Shown here piece after piece: positions 32,013-43,985 of a stretch of DNA of 64,000 nucleotides (its first letter is position 1; every line of letters starts with the position of its first letter). The translations under genes were made by a program, and so were the position numbers. The notes below the pieces were generated by a model. The model did not search any database. It was given only the letters and a program-made list of their open reading frames with translations, and was not told where the DNA came from. The stretch lies in contig NW_006499296.1 of the NCBI RefSeq assembly GCF_000471905.2, positions 713,036-777,035 of the forward strand. The letters run 5' to 3'. The DNA is from Amborella trichopoda. Its lineage: Eukaryota > Streptophyta > Magnoliopsida > Amborellales > Amborellaceae.

Positions 32013-34225
32013 TGTTGGGTTTATGTGGCCTTTAAAGGACATATGAGCGATTGTAACAAAACATTTGATATAATGGATCTTGAACTCAGTGGGAGTATGA
32101 TCTCTCGTAGATCATACTATGCAAACAATGTTTGCAGATACCGAATTGTGCTTGTCGGACTAGGCCAGTCGGTTAGAAAAAACCCATATTACCTGGGTAT
32201 AGTGAATAAATCGAGAAGAATTTTAGTAGGTTTATTCCTTAATGAGGTAGGAGTATATGCCTAGATGAGTGAGTCGAGAGACTGTATGACCCTTGTATGT
32301 GATGATGGCCTATAAAGATGGCGGCCAAAGCCTCATCTATGTATCATCACACGACATACATATTGATAGACCGTTCGCGAAAGCAAGCAAGCCACATTTT
32401 TAGGGTGAAAAGTATGCATGTGTGAGAGATACCCCTATGGGTCATAGAGCTGTGATCACATCAGATCTTGATAACCTTGACTTGTCTCTATGGGAGAATC
32501 TGAAATCAATAGACTGAGATTGCGACCCCTTGGCTCATCAGCCAAACTTTGGTGACCACTAATGAGCCACTGCTTGGACTGTGGGTCATGGACAACGCTG
32601 TATTGGCATGATAAAGCAAGTGTGGTCTGTAGTCCACAGTTGAAGGTGGAGTGCCCTATTATTAATTTGATTCATTGACCATATGGATCATTTTCTTATC
32701 AAATTAATTTAATTATGTTTATTTTATGATAGATATTATTTTATAATTGATATTTGAATTTTTATAAACTCTGGATATTTTATTTATAAAATTTGAGTTT
32801 ATAAAAATAAAGATGTTGTTTTTTTAATGATTTAAATATTCAAATAATATTTTAAATAATATTTTATTATTATTTTTAAATATATGAAATTCTATGGGGC
32901 TTATTGTGCAGGTGGGTCCACCATATTCTAAAAGGTGGGGCCCATAAGTCCCTATCTTGGGTAGCTAGTCACCTCTTTATGGGATTTATTGATATTTTAT
33001 CTCAAATTGATTTGAGTTGATAAAGTGTTTTTATCTTTAAGATATTTGAGTAAAAATTTCTAGAATGCCTGATAGGGCTTCTGGATATATTTTAGATAAA
33101 CACAATATTTTAATTACTTAATTTTTATTTGATGGGATAATGATCAAAGGAAATGGGGATAATGGTTTGGCACATTCCGTAAAGTCGATGGCTCATCTAT
33201 GGAATGAATGACTCAGATCTCTCACCCCACAAGTCACCTTTGATCGATATTTAAAATTCAACTTTATGAGACAAGCAATGAAAAACCAAAGTCCAATTTT
33301 TATGGAGGTCGTATCTTTCTCCTCTTTGACGTGCCTCTCTCTCTCACATCTCTCATGCAATTTCAACTCTTTAACAACCTTTATCTAAAAGTTAAAAAAA
33401 ACAAAAAAGGTCATGTGCCTACTCCCTCTCTCTCTTATACTTTATCCATAAAAAGGGTTACATGCCCACTCCCTCTCTATCTTACTTTATCCATAAAAGA
33501 GAGAGGCATGCCCCCTTTTCTCTCAACTCTATCTCCTTTCTCCCTCGTCTTTATCAAAAGAAAAAAAAAAGGGAGGAGAGTCATGCCCCCATTCTCTCTC
33601 TCCTCAACATTATATAAAAGGGAGGGTACGCCCTCCCATTCTCAAGGCATTCTTTACCTTCTCAAATTTTGGGGTGAGTAATGGTCCTATAGGACCCTCC
33701 CTCACCCATGTATGTAAGGCCAAACTTGGCACGGATCTTTAAAAAAATTATCACATGGGTTTGGGATTTGATTTTTTTATCGATCCGTGCCAAATTTAAT
33801 AGTGATCCTTTTGGGGTCTTACACACATGGGTGGGGGAGGTCCTATAGGATCATTTCTCTTTTGGGGTTAACGAAAATTAGAAATGAGATATTTTGAAGT
33901 AGTTTTTGGGGATTGATCCTAAAGAGTTTTACGTGAGCATAAGGATTTCATTGAAGATCTTGGTCAAAGTAGCTTTTTCAGTTGAGATTGAACAAAAACC
34001 GTCAATCCCGCGACATCGAATTGTGGTGACTCACTGTGGGGTGTAATAAGCCCAATTGAGGTAATCTCCGGCACTCAACACTTTTATTTTTTTGCAGATT
34101 CATCTTTATATTCTCAAACATAGTAAATTGTTATTGGAAGTGATCTCTTGCCAAAACAAAAGGGGTATTATTATTAAAAAAAATTAAAATTTCCCCGATA
34201 AAAGATCATATTAGATGCACTTTCA
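32013..34225 (+). repeat. 5' LTR of the Copia element
   Basis: It starts TGTTGGGTTTATGTGG and ends TTTCA. A TATA-like TATATAAAAGG lies near 33611. CT-rich units with ATAAAAGGG and CATGCCC repeat at 33390-33620. It contains a nested 184-bp MITE (33676-33859) that the 3' LTR lacks. Without the MITE and its extra target copy it would be about 2020 bp. Confidence 0.92.
33676..33859. mobile_element. 184-bp MITE with 9-bp TSD nested in the 5' LTR (Mutator-like)
   Basis: The left end GAGTAATGGTCCTATAGGAC matches the complement of the right end, GAGAAATGATCCTATAGGAC. The pairing continues through CCACCCATGT-TGTAAG-CC for over 40 bp. The 9-bp flank TTTTGGGGT occurs at 33667-33675 and again at 33860-33868. 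The 3' LTR has one uninterrupted copy of this site near 39835-39845, a natural empty site. A 9-bp duplication with long inverted repeats points to the Mutator superfamily. No coding capacity. Confidence 0.88.
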
Positions 34226-34226
34226 T

Positions 34227-34238
34227 TGGTATCAGAGC
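34227..34238 (+). other. Primer-binding site of the Copia element (initiator tRNA-Met type)
   Basis: TGGTATCAGAGC follows the 5' LTR end by one base. It is the common plant Copia primer-binding site, complementary to the 3' end of initiator tRNA-Met. Confidence 0.9.
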
Positions 34239-34289
34239 TAAGTTATTATGAGTCTTTTCTCTTTTATTAAGTCTAGTTTTTTCTTGAGA

Positions 34290-37200
34290 ATATAAGATAT
34301 TGTTGCACATACCTTCATCTCTGAGATCCTTAAAACTGAGAGGTTCGATGGAACCAATTATACTTCTTGGAGAAGAAAGATTCAATGTGTTCTTTATAAG
34401 GAAAACTTATATGAGATGCTCTATGAGCGTCGTCCTCATCGTCCAAGTGACGACTCATCTTAAGAAATCAAAGATGAGTATACCACTTATAAGAGGAAGA
34501 ACATGAGATGCAAGTGTCATGAGTGATTTGTATGTTTCAGAGTATGAGTCAATTTTTACCGCTAGAGAAATCTTTGATAGACTTGAGAGGAAGTATACTG
34601 AATCATATCTAATAAAATAAGCCATGGCTATGAAGAAATAAATTGACTTAAAGATGGCAGAGGGTACCAAGTTCGGAGATCATATAAATATCTTTCGTGC
34701 ACTAGTCAGAGAATTGGAAGACACCGGCATGAAACCGTATGAATCCATGCAAGTGATTCATCTCATGAATTCACTTTCTAACTCATGGGAAACTTTTATA
34801 TCTTTCCTTTCGGTAAGAAGGAAAACACCAAGGCTGGAGAAGCTCCTTATGATGATCAAAGGAGAAGAAGAAAGGAGGAACTCAAGGCATCCATTGCTTG
34901 TAACTCCTAGAGAAGCCGTACATGTGGTAAAATCTACTCCCACTTTTAAACCTAAGAGAGAAAAGGGTAGAACTTATTTTGGAAGGAGATGAGACTTTAA
35001 AAGAAGATATTTTTGAAATAAAGGAGAAAAGAGAAGACCATGACTTGCTTTATTTGCAAGAAAATAGGCCACATAGCCAAGAATTGATAATCCAACAAAA
35101 TTGGTGAGACCAACAAGGAACTGACTTGTGTGGTATCTGAAACATTGCTAGCCAACTCCAACGGAACCTCTTGGTGTGTTGACTCAAGAGCTACGGCTCA
35201 TGTCACAAACACCAAGGAAGGCTTCAACTCTTTTACTTTCATGGGGCCGGGAGAGCAACATATCTACATGGGCAGAAACTAGAAGATTGATGTGCTTGGA
35301 ATTGGATATTTTGAGCTAAAATTGAAAAGTATGAGCATCTTGATCCTAAAGTAAGCATTTTATGCTCTTGATATGAGAAAGTGCTTGGTTTCCATTCCCA
35401 AGATATCCATGGCTGGATTATGCCTACTTCCCTTGGAAAAAAGGTGGTAGTCAAGAAGGGAAATAAGATTGTCATGACTAGACGTCTTATGAATGGATTA
35501 TTTTCTATTGAAATAAAAGAGAACGTTGTTTATGTCTCATCCCCTACTGAATTGAATGCAACCCTTTGGCATATGAGGTTATGACACATTAATTTTAAAA
35601 AAATGAAAAGGATGGCATTCTTCAAAATTATTAGGACGATTTATCAAAAGTGTGTGAGTCTTGTGTACAAAGAAAACTAATACGGAAAAATACCACTAAG
35701 ACAAAAGAGCTATTGGTGTTTTAGAAGTCATTCATAGTGACATATGTGGACCTATGAATATGGCAACTAAAAGCGAAAAGAAATATTTCATTACTTTTAT
35801 AGATGATCACTCACGATATGGGCATGTATATCTTATCCACACAAAATCTGAAGCCTTAGAAAAATTCAAAATATACAAAGCTGAGGTAGAAAATCAAACC
35901 AATCTGAAAATCAAAGTCCTTACAACTGATGGAGGGGAAGAATATTCATATGAATTTTTTAAAGAACTACGTGTTGAAACCGAAATTATACACTAATACA
36001 TTATGCCCTATACTCCCAAACAAAATGGTGTTTCCGAGAGACAGAATAGGACCTTGGTTGAAATGGTAAGGAGTACGATGGGGCATGCTAGACTCTCCCT
36101 GGATTTTTTGGGAGAAATAGTGTTGACGGCATGCTATATCCTTAATAGGACTCCCACAAAAGATATTACGCTTACAACTCATGAGATTTTCACAGGTCAT
36201 GTTCCCTCCCTTGATTACCTAAAAGTCTGGGGTTGCTCAGCTCATGTCCTTATCCTGTACCAAAATAGGACTAAACTTCAACCTAAAACTGTTAAAACCA
36301 TTTTTTTAGCTACCTAGATCATAGTAAAGGGTATCGATTCTACAGCCTTGAAATAGGGGCGGTCATCGAGAGCCGCGATGCTCACTTCTTCGTGGAAGAA
36401 TTCCTTGAAGCAAGATTGAGTCGAAAACAACCTGACTTCTTTGAGGATGTATGAGATAAAGCTATGCTTCGAGAACCATAGCTTGAAACTTCTAATAGAC
36501 CTGAACCAGAACCCGAACCGAGATACAATAACCGAGTCAGTAGACCTCCTCTTTACTCAGAACAATTTGATAGAATTATGGAATATCCAGATTCTGAACC
36601 TAGAACTTACCATGAAGCATTGTCCTGTCCTGAAAAAGAATACTGGGTAGAAGCCATGAAAGATGAATATGCTTCCATTAACCAAAACCATGTATAGGAA
36701 TTAGTACCTCTACCTCAAAAGCTTAAGGTCATTGGTTGCAAGTGGATTTTCAAGAAAAAGTTGAACTCGTAAGGGAAAATAGAAAAGTATAAAGCTAGGT
36801 TAGTTGCAAAGGGCTTTACCTAAAAAGAAGGGATAGATTATGAAGAAACATTTTCCCCTGTTGCCAAATTCTCATCCATCTGAATCCTAATAGCCATAGC
36901 AGCCCATTTTGATTTTAAGGTTCATCAGATGGATGTCAAAACAACTTTTTTGAATGGTGACTTGGAAGAAGAGATTTACATGACTCAACGTGAAAGGTTT
37001 GTGAAAAAATGAAAGGATAACCTAATGTGTAAGCTTAATAAATCCCTCTATGACCTTAAAATAAACATCACGATAGTGGTACATAAAATTTCAAGAGACC
37101 CTTGCTCTTGCAAGGTTCTCTACAAATAATGAGGACTACTGTATTTATCAAAAGGTCAGTGAGAGTGATGTGGTTTTTATTTCCTTATATGTGGATCACA

Positions 37201-38155
37201 TGTTAATTGTTAGTAGCTCAATTGCCTTGGTAGTAGAGACGAAAAATTTCCTTGCACAACATTTCGATATGAAGGATCTTGGAGAAGCTTCTTATGCGTT
37301 GGGCATCAAGATAATAAGAAACAGAAAAGAGAAGACTATCCAATTTTCTCATGCAACCTACTGCAAGAGGATACTGGTAAAGTTTGATATGGATAAGTGT
37401 AAGCACATGTCTACTCCAATAAACAAAAAGACGAAACTTAGTACTAAAATTATTCTATCGAAGAAATTAACAAAAGAGCCATGAAGAGGGTGCCTTATAG
37501 GAGCGAAGTTGGGTCCCTTATGTACGCTATGACAGGAACAAGGCCTGACTTGTCTTTTGTCATGAGCTTGGTTAGTCAATTCCAAAGTAATCCAGAAGTA
37601 GAATATTGGAAGATGGTTAAGAGACTCATTAGGTATTTAAAAGGGACAATGAACTACGCGCTCACATATAAAGGGGGAATTGAACTAGCAATATAATGAT
37701 ATTCAGATACTAGTTATCTCGTGGATCCAGATGATGAGAAGTCTATGTCTGGATATTTGTTTTTGTTTGGAGGCGGTGCGGTTTCTTAGAAGTCAAAGAA
37801 ACAGGATATAGTGGTGTTATCCATCATGGAAGCTGAATATATAGCGTGTTGTCTTGTAGCAAGGAGGCTGTATGGATTAAGAAGTTTCTTAATCAGCTTA
37901 GTTTTCATCCCGTATGTTGTGAGACAGTGCAGATTTTCTGCGACAACATAGCGGCAATTTACGTATATAAGGAGCCACGATTTCACAAGAACTCCAAGCA
38001 CATTAAACTGTATTTCTATCACTTGAGGAATGAGGTGAGACTGAAAGAGTTCAAGATTAGCTACATTCCCACTGATCTGATGATTGCAGATCCTCCAACT
38101 ACGGGGGTTGCTTGTTGTGAGACATGTGAGAGAGATAGGGATGAGAAAAAGTGAG
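34290..38155 (+). pseudogene. Copia gag-pol remnant, multiple stops and frameshifts
   Basis: Gag begins near 34300 with ERFDGTNYTSW. The nucleocapsid zinc knuckle (35043-35085) reads CFICKKIGHIAKN and then a TGA where the last Cys should be. The protease motif is WCVDSRATAHV, so DSG has become DSR (near 35180). Integrase runs 35750-36320 with FIDDHSRYGHVY, LTTDGGEEY and NGVSERQNRT, keeping its acidic triad positions. Reverse transcriptase starts near 36720 (GCKWIFKKKL, LVAKGFT, HQMDVKTTFLNGDLEEEIYM). The YVDD box reads YVDHM (near 37190). RNase H has MEAEYIACC near 37830 and HFYHLRNE-like sequence near 38010. At least a dozen stops interrupt it, so no protein can be made. Confidence 0.9.
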
Positions 38156-38182
38156 GAAGAGAGAATGTAAGACCTTCAAAGG

Positions 38183-38194
38183 TCAAGTGGGAGA
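38183..38194 (+). other. Polypurine tract of the Copia element
   Basis: AAGTGGGAGA, directly before the 3' LTR start at 38195, is the usual plant Copia polypurine tract. Confidence 0.85.
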
Positions 38195-40371
38195 TATTGG
38201 GTTTATGTGGCCTTTAAAGGCCTTATGAGCGATTGCAACAAAACATTTGATATAATGGATATTGAACTCAATGGGAGTGTGGTCTCTCGTGGGCCATACA
38301 AAGCAAACGATGTTTGCAAATACCGGACTGTGCTTGTCAGTCTAGGCCAGTCGGTTGGAAAAAACCCATGTTATTTGGCCATAGTGAATAAATCGAGAAG
38401 GGTTTTAGTGGGTTATCCCTTGATGAGGTCGGAGTATATGCCCAGATGAGTGAGTCGAGGGACTGTGTGACCCTTGTGTATGATGGTGGCCTACAAAGAC
38501 TGGGGCCAAAGCATCATCTATGTACCATCACACGACATGCATATTGATAGACCATTTCGGAAAGCAAGCAAGTCATCTTTTAGAGTGAAGCGTATGCATG
38601 AACGAGATCTACCCATATGCGTCATAGAGTTGTAATCACATCAGGTCTTGGTGACATTGACTCGTCTCTATGAGATAAACCTGAAATCTGCAGACTGAGA
38701 TTGCGACCATTTGGCTCGACCAAACTTTGGTGACCCGCTAATGAGCCCCTGCTTGGACTATGGGTCATGGGCAATGCTGATTCGGCATGATAAAGTAAGT
38801 GTGGTCTCTAGTCCACAATTGAAAGTGGAGTGCCTCATTATTGATTTGATTCCTTGACCATATAGATCATTTTCCTATCAAATTAATTTAATTATGTTTC
38901 TTTTATGGTAGATATTATTTTAAAATTGATATTTGAATTTTTATAAATCTCTGGATATTTTATTTAAAAAATTTGTGTTTATAAAAATAGATATTATTTT
39001 TTTAATGATTTAAATATTCAAATAATATTTTAAAATTTATTTTATTATTATTTTTAAAAATATGAAATTCTATGGAGCCTATTGTGCACGTGGGTCCACT
39101 ATATTTTAGAAGGTGAGGCCCAAAAGTCCCTGTCTTAGGTGGCAAGTCACTTCTTTATGGGATTTGTTGATATTTTATATCAAATTGGTTTGAGTTGATA
39201 AAGTATTTTATCTTTAAGAGATTTAAGTAAAATTTTTTAGAATACCTGATAAAGCTTATGGATATATTTTATATGAACATAATATTTTAATTACTTAATT
39301 TTTATTTGATAAGATAATGGTCAAAGGAAATGGGGATAATAGTTAGACACATTTCCTAATATTGATAATCCATCTAAGGAATTAATGGATCATATCTCTC
39401 ACCCCACAAATCACCTTTAATCAATGGTTAAAATTAATTTTATGAGGCAAACAATGAAAATCCAAAGCCCAATTTTAATGGGGTCCTATCTTTCTCCTCT
39501 CTTACATGTGTTTCACTCTATCGCATGTTTCATACAATTCCTACTCTAACAACTTTTATCTAAAAGTAAAAAAAAGAAAGTCACGTGCCTACTCCCTTTC
39601 TCTCTTGTTTTATCCATAAAAGGGGTCTCATGCCCACTCCTTCTCTCTCTTACTTTATCCATAAAAAGGAGAGGCATGCCTCCTTTTCTCTCAACTTTAT
39701 CTCTTTTATTCTCCATCTTTATCAAAATAAAAAAAAAAGGACGGGAGCCACAACCCAATTCTCTCTCTCCTCAACATTATCTAAAAGGGAAGGGATACAC
39801 CCTCACATTCTCAGGGCATTCTTTTCCCTCCCTAATTTTGGGATTTAGAAAAATTAAAAAGGAGATATTTTAAAGTAGTTTTTTTAGCATTGATACTAAA
39901 GAGTTTCGCGTGAGTATAAGGATTTTATTGAAGAGGTTGGCTGAAATTAGTTATTGAAGAGCTTGGATGAAGAGGTTGGCCGAAATTAGCTTTTCCAATT
40001 GAGCTCGGTCGAAATTAGCTTTCTCGGTTGAGCTTGGCCGATATTAGCTTTCCCGATTGAGCATAAGGATTTCATTGAAGAACTTGGTCGAAATTTGAGC
40101 TTGGCCGAAATTAGCTTTCTCGGTTGAGATTGAACTAATACGGTCGATCCCGCGCTATTGCATGGTGGTGACTCGATGTGAGGTGTAATAAGCCTAGTTG
40201 AAGCAATCTCCGACACTTACCACTCTTATCTTTTTTTACAGATTCATCTTTATATTCTTGTACATAGTAAATTGTTATTGTAAGTGAGCTCTTGCCAAAA
40301 CAAAAAGGGTATTATTATTACAAAAAAAAAAACTTATTTCCCAACAAAAGATCACATTGGACGCACTTTCT
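38195..40371 (+). repeat. 3' LTR of the Copia element with an expanded internal repeat
   Basis: It starts TATTGGGTTTATGTGG (TG mutated to TA) and ends TTTCT (CA mutated to CT). It lacks the MITE of the 5' LTR. Between about 39950 and 40130 a unit around GGCCGAAATTAGCTTTCTCG, followed by GTTGAGCTT, is repeated about five times. The 5' LTR has one such segment near 33955-33990. This expansion accounts for the extra length of about 157 bp. Confidence 0.9.
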
Positions 40372-40376
40372 GTATG

Positions 40377-40690
40377 GACCCAAAATTTGAGCTTAATCCA
40401 ATTTAGAGAAAAAATAGAATTAGAATACAATACAACAATACATGTTCTCCAAAAGTTTATAATGGATATTTAAAAGGCTTTGCAACATATAGGAAAAATT
40501 AAGCAAATATTCTGCTGACTTACCATTATTTAAAATTCCCTCTTAGAGATTTAATAATGTCCATACCTATTTTTTTCATATTACCTCTATTTCAAATATT
40601 AAAGGTCCAAAGCCAGAAACACCAATTGTTTTATTTTATTTTAATTAGCCTTCCATTAAAATAAAAATTATATATACATAGAAAATAAAG
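40377..40690. other. Intergenic DNA without a recognised feature
   Basis: AT-rich; only short open frames; no repeat end apart from the target duplication at 40372-40376. Confidence 0.4.
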
Positions 40691-41075
40691 ACTAAAAAAG
40701 ATTAAAAGAATGCAGCGACCACCAACGAGGATTGATGGACACTACCTTTTCCAAGCGAATTTGCCTAAGAAGTGGCTTCTACAGTGAAAAAGATAAGCTG
40801 AGAGCCTAGACAAGAGTTATCTCATCTGTCTCCAGGGTGATACAGACTCACCTTTACCCCAAGCAATAACATTAATCGAGTCTCCCTCTATTCTCCCTCC
40901 CCCAAGCAATAACATTGATCGAGTCTCCCTCTATTCTCCCTCCCCCAAGCAATAACATTAATCGAGTCTCCCTCTATTCTCCCTCTAGCGAAAAAATAAG
41001 TTTTATACGCTCTAGCAACCCTCTGGCTTCCGCCTCGTTAGCAGTTTGTAATATTGGAAGGACCCGAAAACGAGA
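40691..41075 (-). mobile_element. LINE RNase H remnant with internal triplication
   Basis: The minus strand gives NEAEARGLLERIKLI (near 41050-41005) and then EGDSINVIAWGKGES (near 40900-40850), the second and third acidic blocks of the RVT_3-type RNase H. Frameshifts and stops follow. The EGDS segment is tandemly triplicated (see 40857-40985). This is a dead fragment of the same LINE class as those at 6285 and 24481. Confidence 0.65.
40857..40985. repeat. Three near-perfect 43-bp tandem repeats
   Basis: Units 40857-40899, 40900-40942 and 40943-40985 each read CCCCAAGCAATAACATT then (A/G)ATCGAGTCTCCCTCTATTC. They differ by a single substitution. The unit length is not a multiple of three, so the repeat breaks the RNase H frame. 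Confidence 0.92.
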
Positions 41076-41152
41076 TAATAAAATTACTTCTATGATATCG
41101 ATAAGCCTACCGCTAGTTAATTTTTGCTCTAAAAAGCACAATCTTAACTAAA

Positions 41153-41512
41153 GGGTGTGGTTTCTATAACGTTGGAACCTTAAACAATCTATTTAAGGCG
41201 CACAAATTTTGGTGAAAAAATTCTTTGGATTATCTCCAAATTTATTTTCATATCTAATTATACAATTTTAAACTCCAAAAATATTTAAAATCAAGTAAAT
41301 CTATAAACATATGAAAATCTTGAAAAAGGACGGTCTAGATAATATATTGCAAGATGCACTACTTTTGGGACTTCAAATTTATTTATTTTTCACATTCATA
41401 CATCTCAATGTCGAGATGATTAATTAAAGGTTTTTTCAACATTAAAACAACATTTTCCGATAGAGTTTGAGGTGCATCAATAATTCTATACAACCTTATA
41501 TAACCTTTGTCC
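41153..41512. mobile_element. MITE family A copy with perfect 9-bp target duplication
   Basis: TTAACTAAA at 41144-41152 and at 41513-41521 flank an element that starts GGGTGTGGTTTCTATAACGT and ends ACAACCTTATATAACCTTTG followed by TCC. This fixes the family ends at GGGTG(C/T)GG and its partner. Length 360 bp, no coding frame. Confidence 0.88.
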
Positions 41513-41726
41513 TTAACTAAATCACTTGAAATAAAGTGTCAGCTGGCTGGCCACTGCAAAATGTAACATTCTCCTAAAAATACCCCTCTTGAAACGTCTT
41601 CTTTTCACTCCCCCATACATAATTTACAATGAAAATGCCCTTTCATTTAAATGCCCTTAATAAATGAAATTATAATATAAACTCAAAACAAGGCAAATAT
41701 CTCTCATCTCTCTCAAAACTCTAAAA

Positions 41727-41952
41727 AAGTATATAATGAGACCATTTATTTTTGATACAAGGTGGTCACAAGTAATCTTAAGCATTGGATGTGAAATTAG
41801 TTGGATACATATATTTTATTGACCAAACTCAAACTTCAAAAGAAATTTTTTCAAACGTTGTAACACACCCAAGCAATATGATTTCACATTCGATAGGTAT
41901 AAGTAATTGTGACCTCCTTGTATCAAAGATAAATGGTCTCATTGTACATAAT
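41727..41952. mobile_element. Fold-back MITE, shorter relative of 2621-3001
   Basis: It starts AAGTATATAATGAGACCATT and ends AATGGTCTCATTGTACATAA. The internal CAAAAGAAATTTTTTCAAAC matches the larger copy near 2737. Confidence 0.65.
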
Positions 41953-43985
41953 CCCATACAAAAAATAAACACATATCACGGAAATGGCTAGAACTCAAAT
42001 GTTGATCGCTGACTCAACCACATTATCGCTATCATTTTATCTTCTGTGAAAGATGCAACGCCACTTGCCTGGGAACCCCGATGGAAGAATCAAAAATCCA
42101 AGAAGCATTTGTCTTAAATTATGTTGAAAAGTGCACTGAGGGATAGTGAAAAATAAATAAATAAATAAGTCTATTGGGGTAATGAGTGAAAGAGATTTTA
42201 TAATAGGAATATTTTTGGGAGAATGTTATAGTAGATGGAAATTCCGTAATTTTTCCTTGCTTTTTATTGTACTAAAATGGTCGAATGCTGAGTAGTACAA
42301 CAGCTCGAAAGCAAAAAACGACAGCACGAAAGCCATTGCGCTAAAAATAGAGCCTTTGCTGCAGTAATAAAATACAACAGTAGGACATGCATGCTATCCT
42401 TCATTTAGCATTCTTCTATTACAAAATGCAAACAAGGCACCTCCGCCTGTTGGCTTCTTATTTGTAAAATGCAAGTTAGTGATATCAAACCTAATTTACC
42501 TCACTTGTGTGCAGTTTATCGCAATGTCTGTTCTTCAAATCATTTAGTTTTATCCATTATATAGCAGCTAGAGATTCTCAAATATTTAGAAAACTTTGTA
42601 TCAATGAATATATCAATTAACATGACGCAACTATCTAGAGACTTCTACTGCTTTATTAACACTAGCAAAATTTACATGCATTGCACGTATATTGTAAAAG
42701 CAAAATGCATTATTACGTATAATATAATAATGAAAATTTTTAAATTTAAAGACATACCCTAGACCCAAAAATTATAATGGAGAAAAGCCTATTTCTCAAA
42801 ATCCTATTCCGAAAATAAATATCAAATTTGGAGATAAACCTAAATATTGTAAATCCCTTATAACTTAAGCCCGAATTAAAGTTTAGGTCTCCATTCTCAC
42901 TAACACTTTAAAAAAATTGACCCTTTTCAAAATCGGTAGGGGCCTATAACTCCCATTGATCTTCCAATTTTTAAAAAAATTTCTTTTGCAAGATTATGAT
43001 TTCGTTTAAAATTTTTAGTAAAGCCTCAATCTCATAAAAAAATCTTATTTGAACACCCTATTAATTTGACGATTATCTTCGAATAAAAAACTCATTCTTA
43101 ATTTAACGATTATCTTTCAAATCATTATTTCAAACATTTGGAGAAGTTGTACATTATATAGCACAATAAGCAATAACCCAAAATAAAACTAGGAATTGAA
43201 AAGTAAAACATGCTAATTTCTAGATGTATCCATAAAAACATTGAGAGAGAGACAGAGAGAGAGAGAGAAGCCAAGAACTGTAGTTTCATGAAAAAATATG
43301 TTAATTTCAAAAGACATACCCCTAAACAAAACTCTAATTTAGGAGAAAATCCTATTCCAAAATAAATGCTAAGTTCAGATATAAACCTAAATATTGTAAA
43401 TTTCTCACAAGCTATAATTTTGGATGATTATTTTGTGGTCAAAAAGAATTACTAAAGCTTCCATCTCATAGAAAAATCATAAATTGAACAGCCTATATAT
43501 TATCTTCCATTAAGAAACTACCTCTTATAGTAAAAATAAAATATTTGTAAATGATAAGAAAAATACTTGATAATCACAAGTACCTTAACCTGAAGGACCT
43601 TTATATTGGCTTCCTAACCTCTATCCAAGGCGGTGTAAACTTTTATTGCATACCACATGGCCTGCGAATCATGTGGCGTTTAATATTTTATTATAGATTA
43701 TGAGTAGATGTTTCCTTCAAGAAGAGAATTACACTTCTATTTAGCAGTAGTTATCGACCCATTTCAATTGCCTTCTACTTTCTACCAGAGCCTTCAAAAC
43801 AAAGTATAAGGAAACCACAGCCCCAAACAGAGACGCAGACAGTGTCCCTTAAAGGGTCCTACAAGAGCGGTAGTATATTTCTATCCCGAATTGTTACTTC
43901 ATTGAACAGGTTCAACTTCTAATTAAACAAGCTCTAATGATATTAAGGCCCATATGTAATACAGCATTTTACCTCAAGAACCTCT
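41953..43985. other. Flank downstream of reductase copy 3, with a local direct duplication
   Basis: 42250-42660 and 43740-43980 match the 3' flank of copy 1 (4061-4760). Between them, about 42755-42870 and 43310-43420 are direct repeats of each other (AAGACATACCC, AATCCTATTCC, ATAAACCTAAATATTGTAAA). That repeat probably arose after the gene duplication. (AG)n lies at 43243-43268. No gene is seen. Confidence 0.55.

Larger units (their letters stand above)
32013..40371 (+). mobile_element. Ty1/Copia LTR retrotransposon, structurally complete but coding-dead
   Basis: The element has two long LTRs (32013-34225 and 38195-40371), a tRNA-Met-type primer-binding site, a polypurine tract and a 5-bp target duplication. 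The domain order gag, protease, integrase, reverse transcriptase, RNase H identifies Ty1/Copia. By eye, the first 200 bp of the two LTRs differ at roughly 12% of positions, so it is an old insertion. LTRs of 2.2 kb around an internal region of only 4.0 kb are unusual proportions for Copia. It sits between reductase copies 2 and 3. Confidence 0.93.

Noticed and set aside
33331-33681. 116-residue plus-strand frame in the Copia 5' LTR
   Set aside because: It is built from CT-rich LTR repeats and is not conserved in the 3' LTR.
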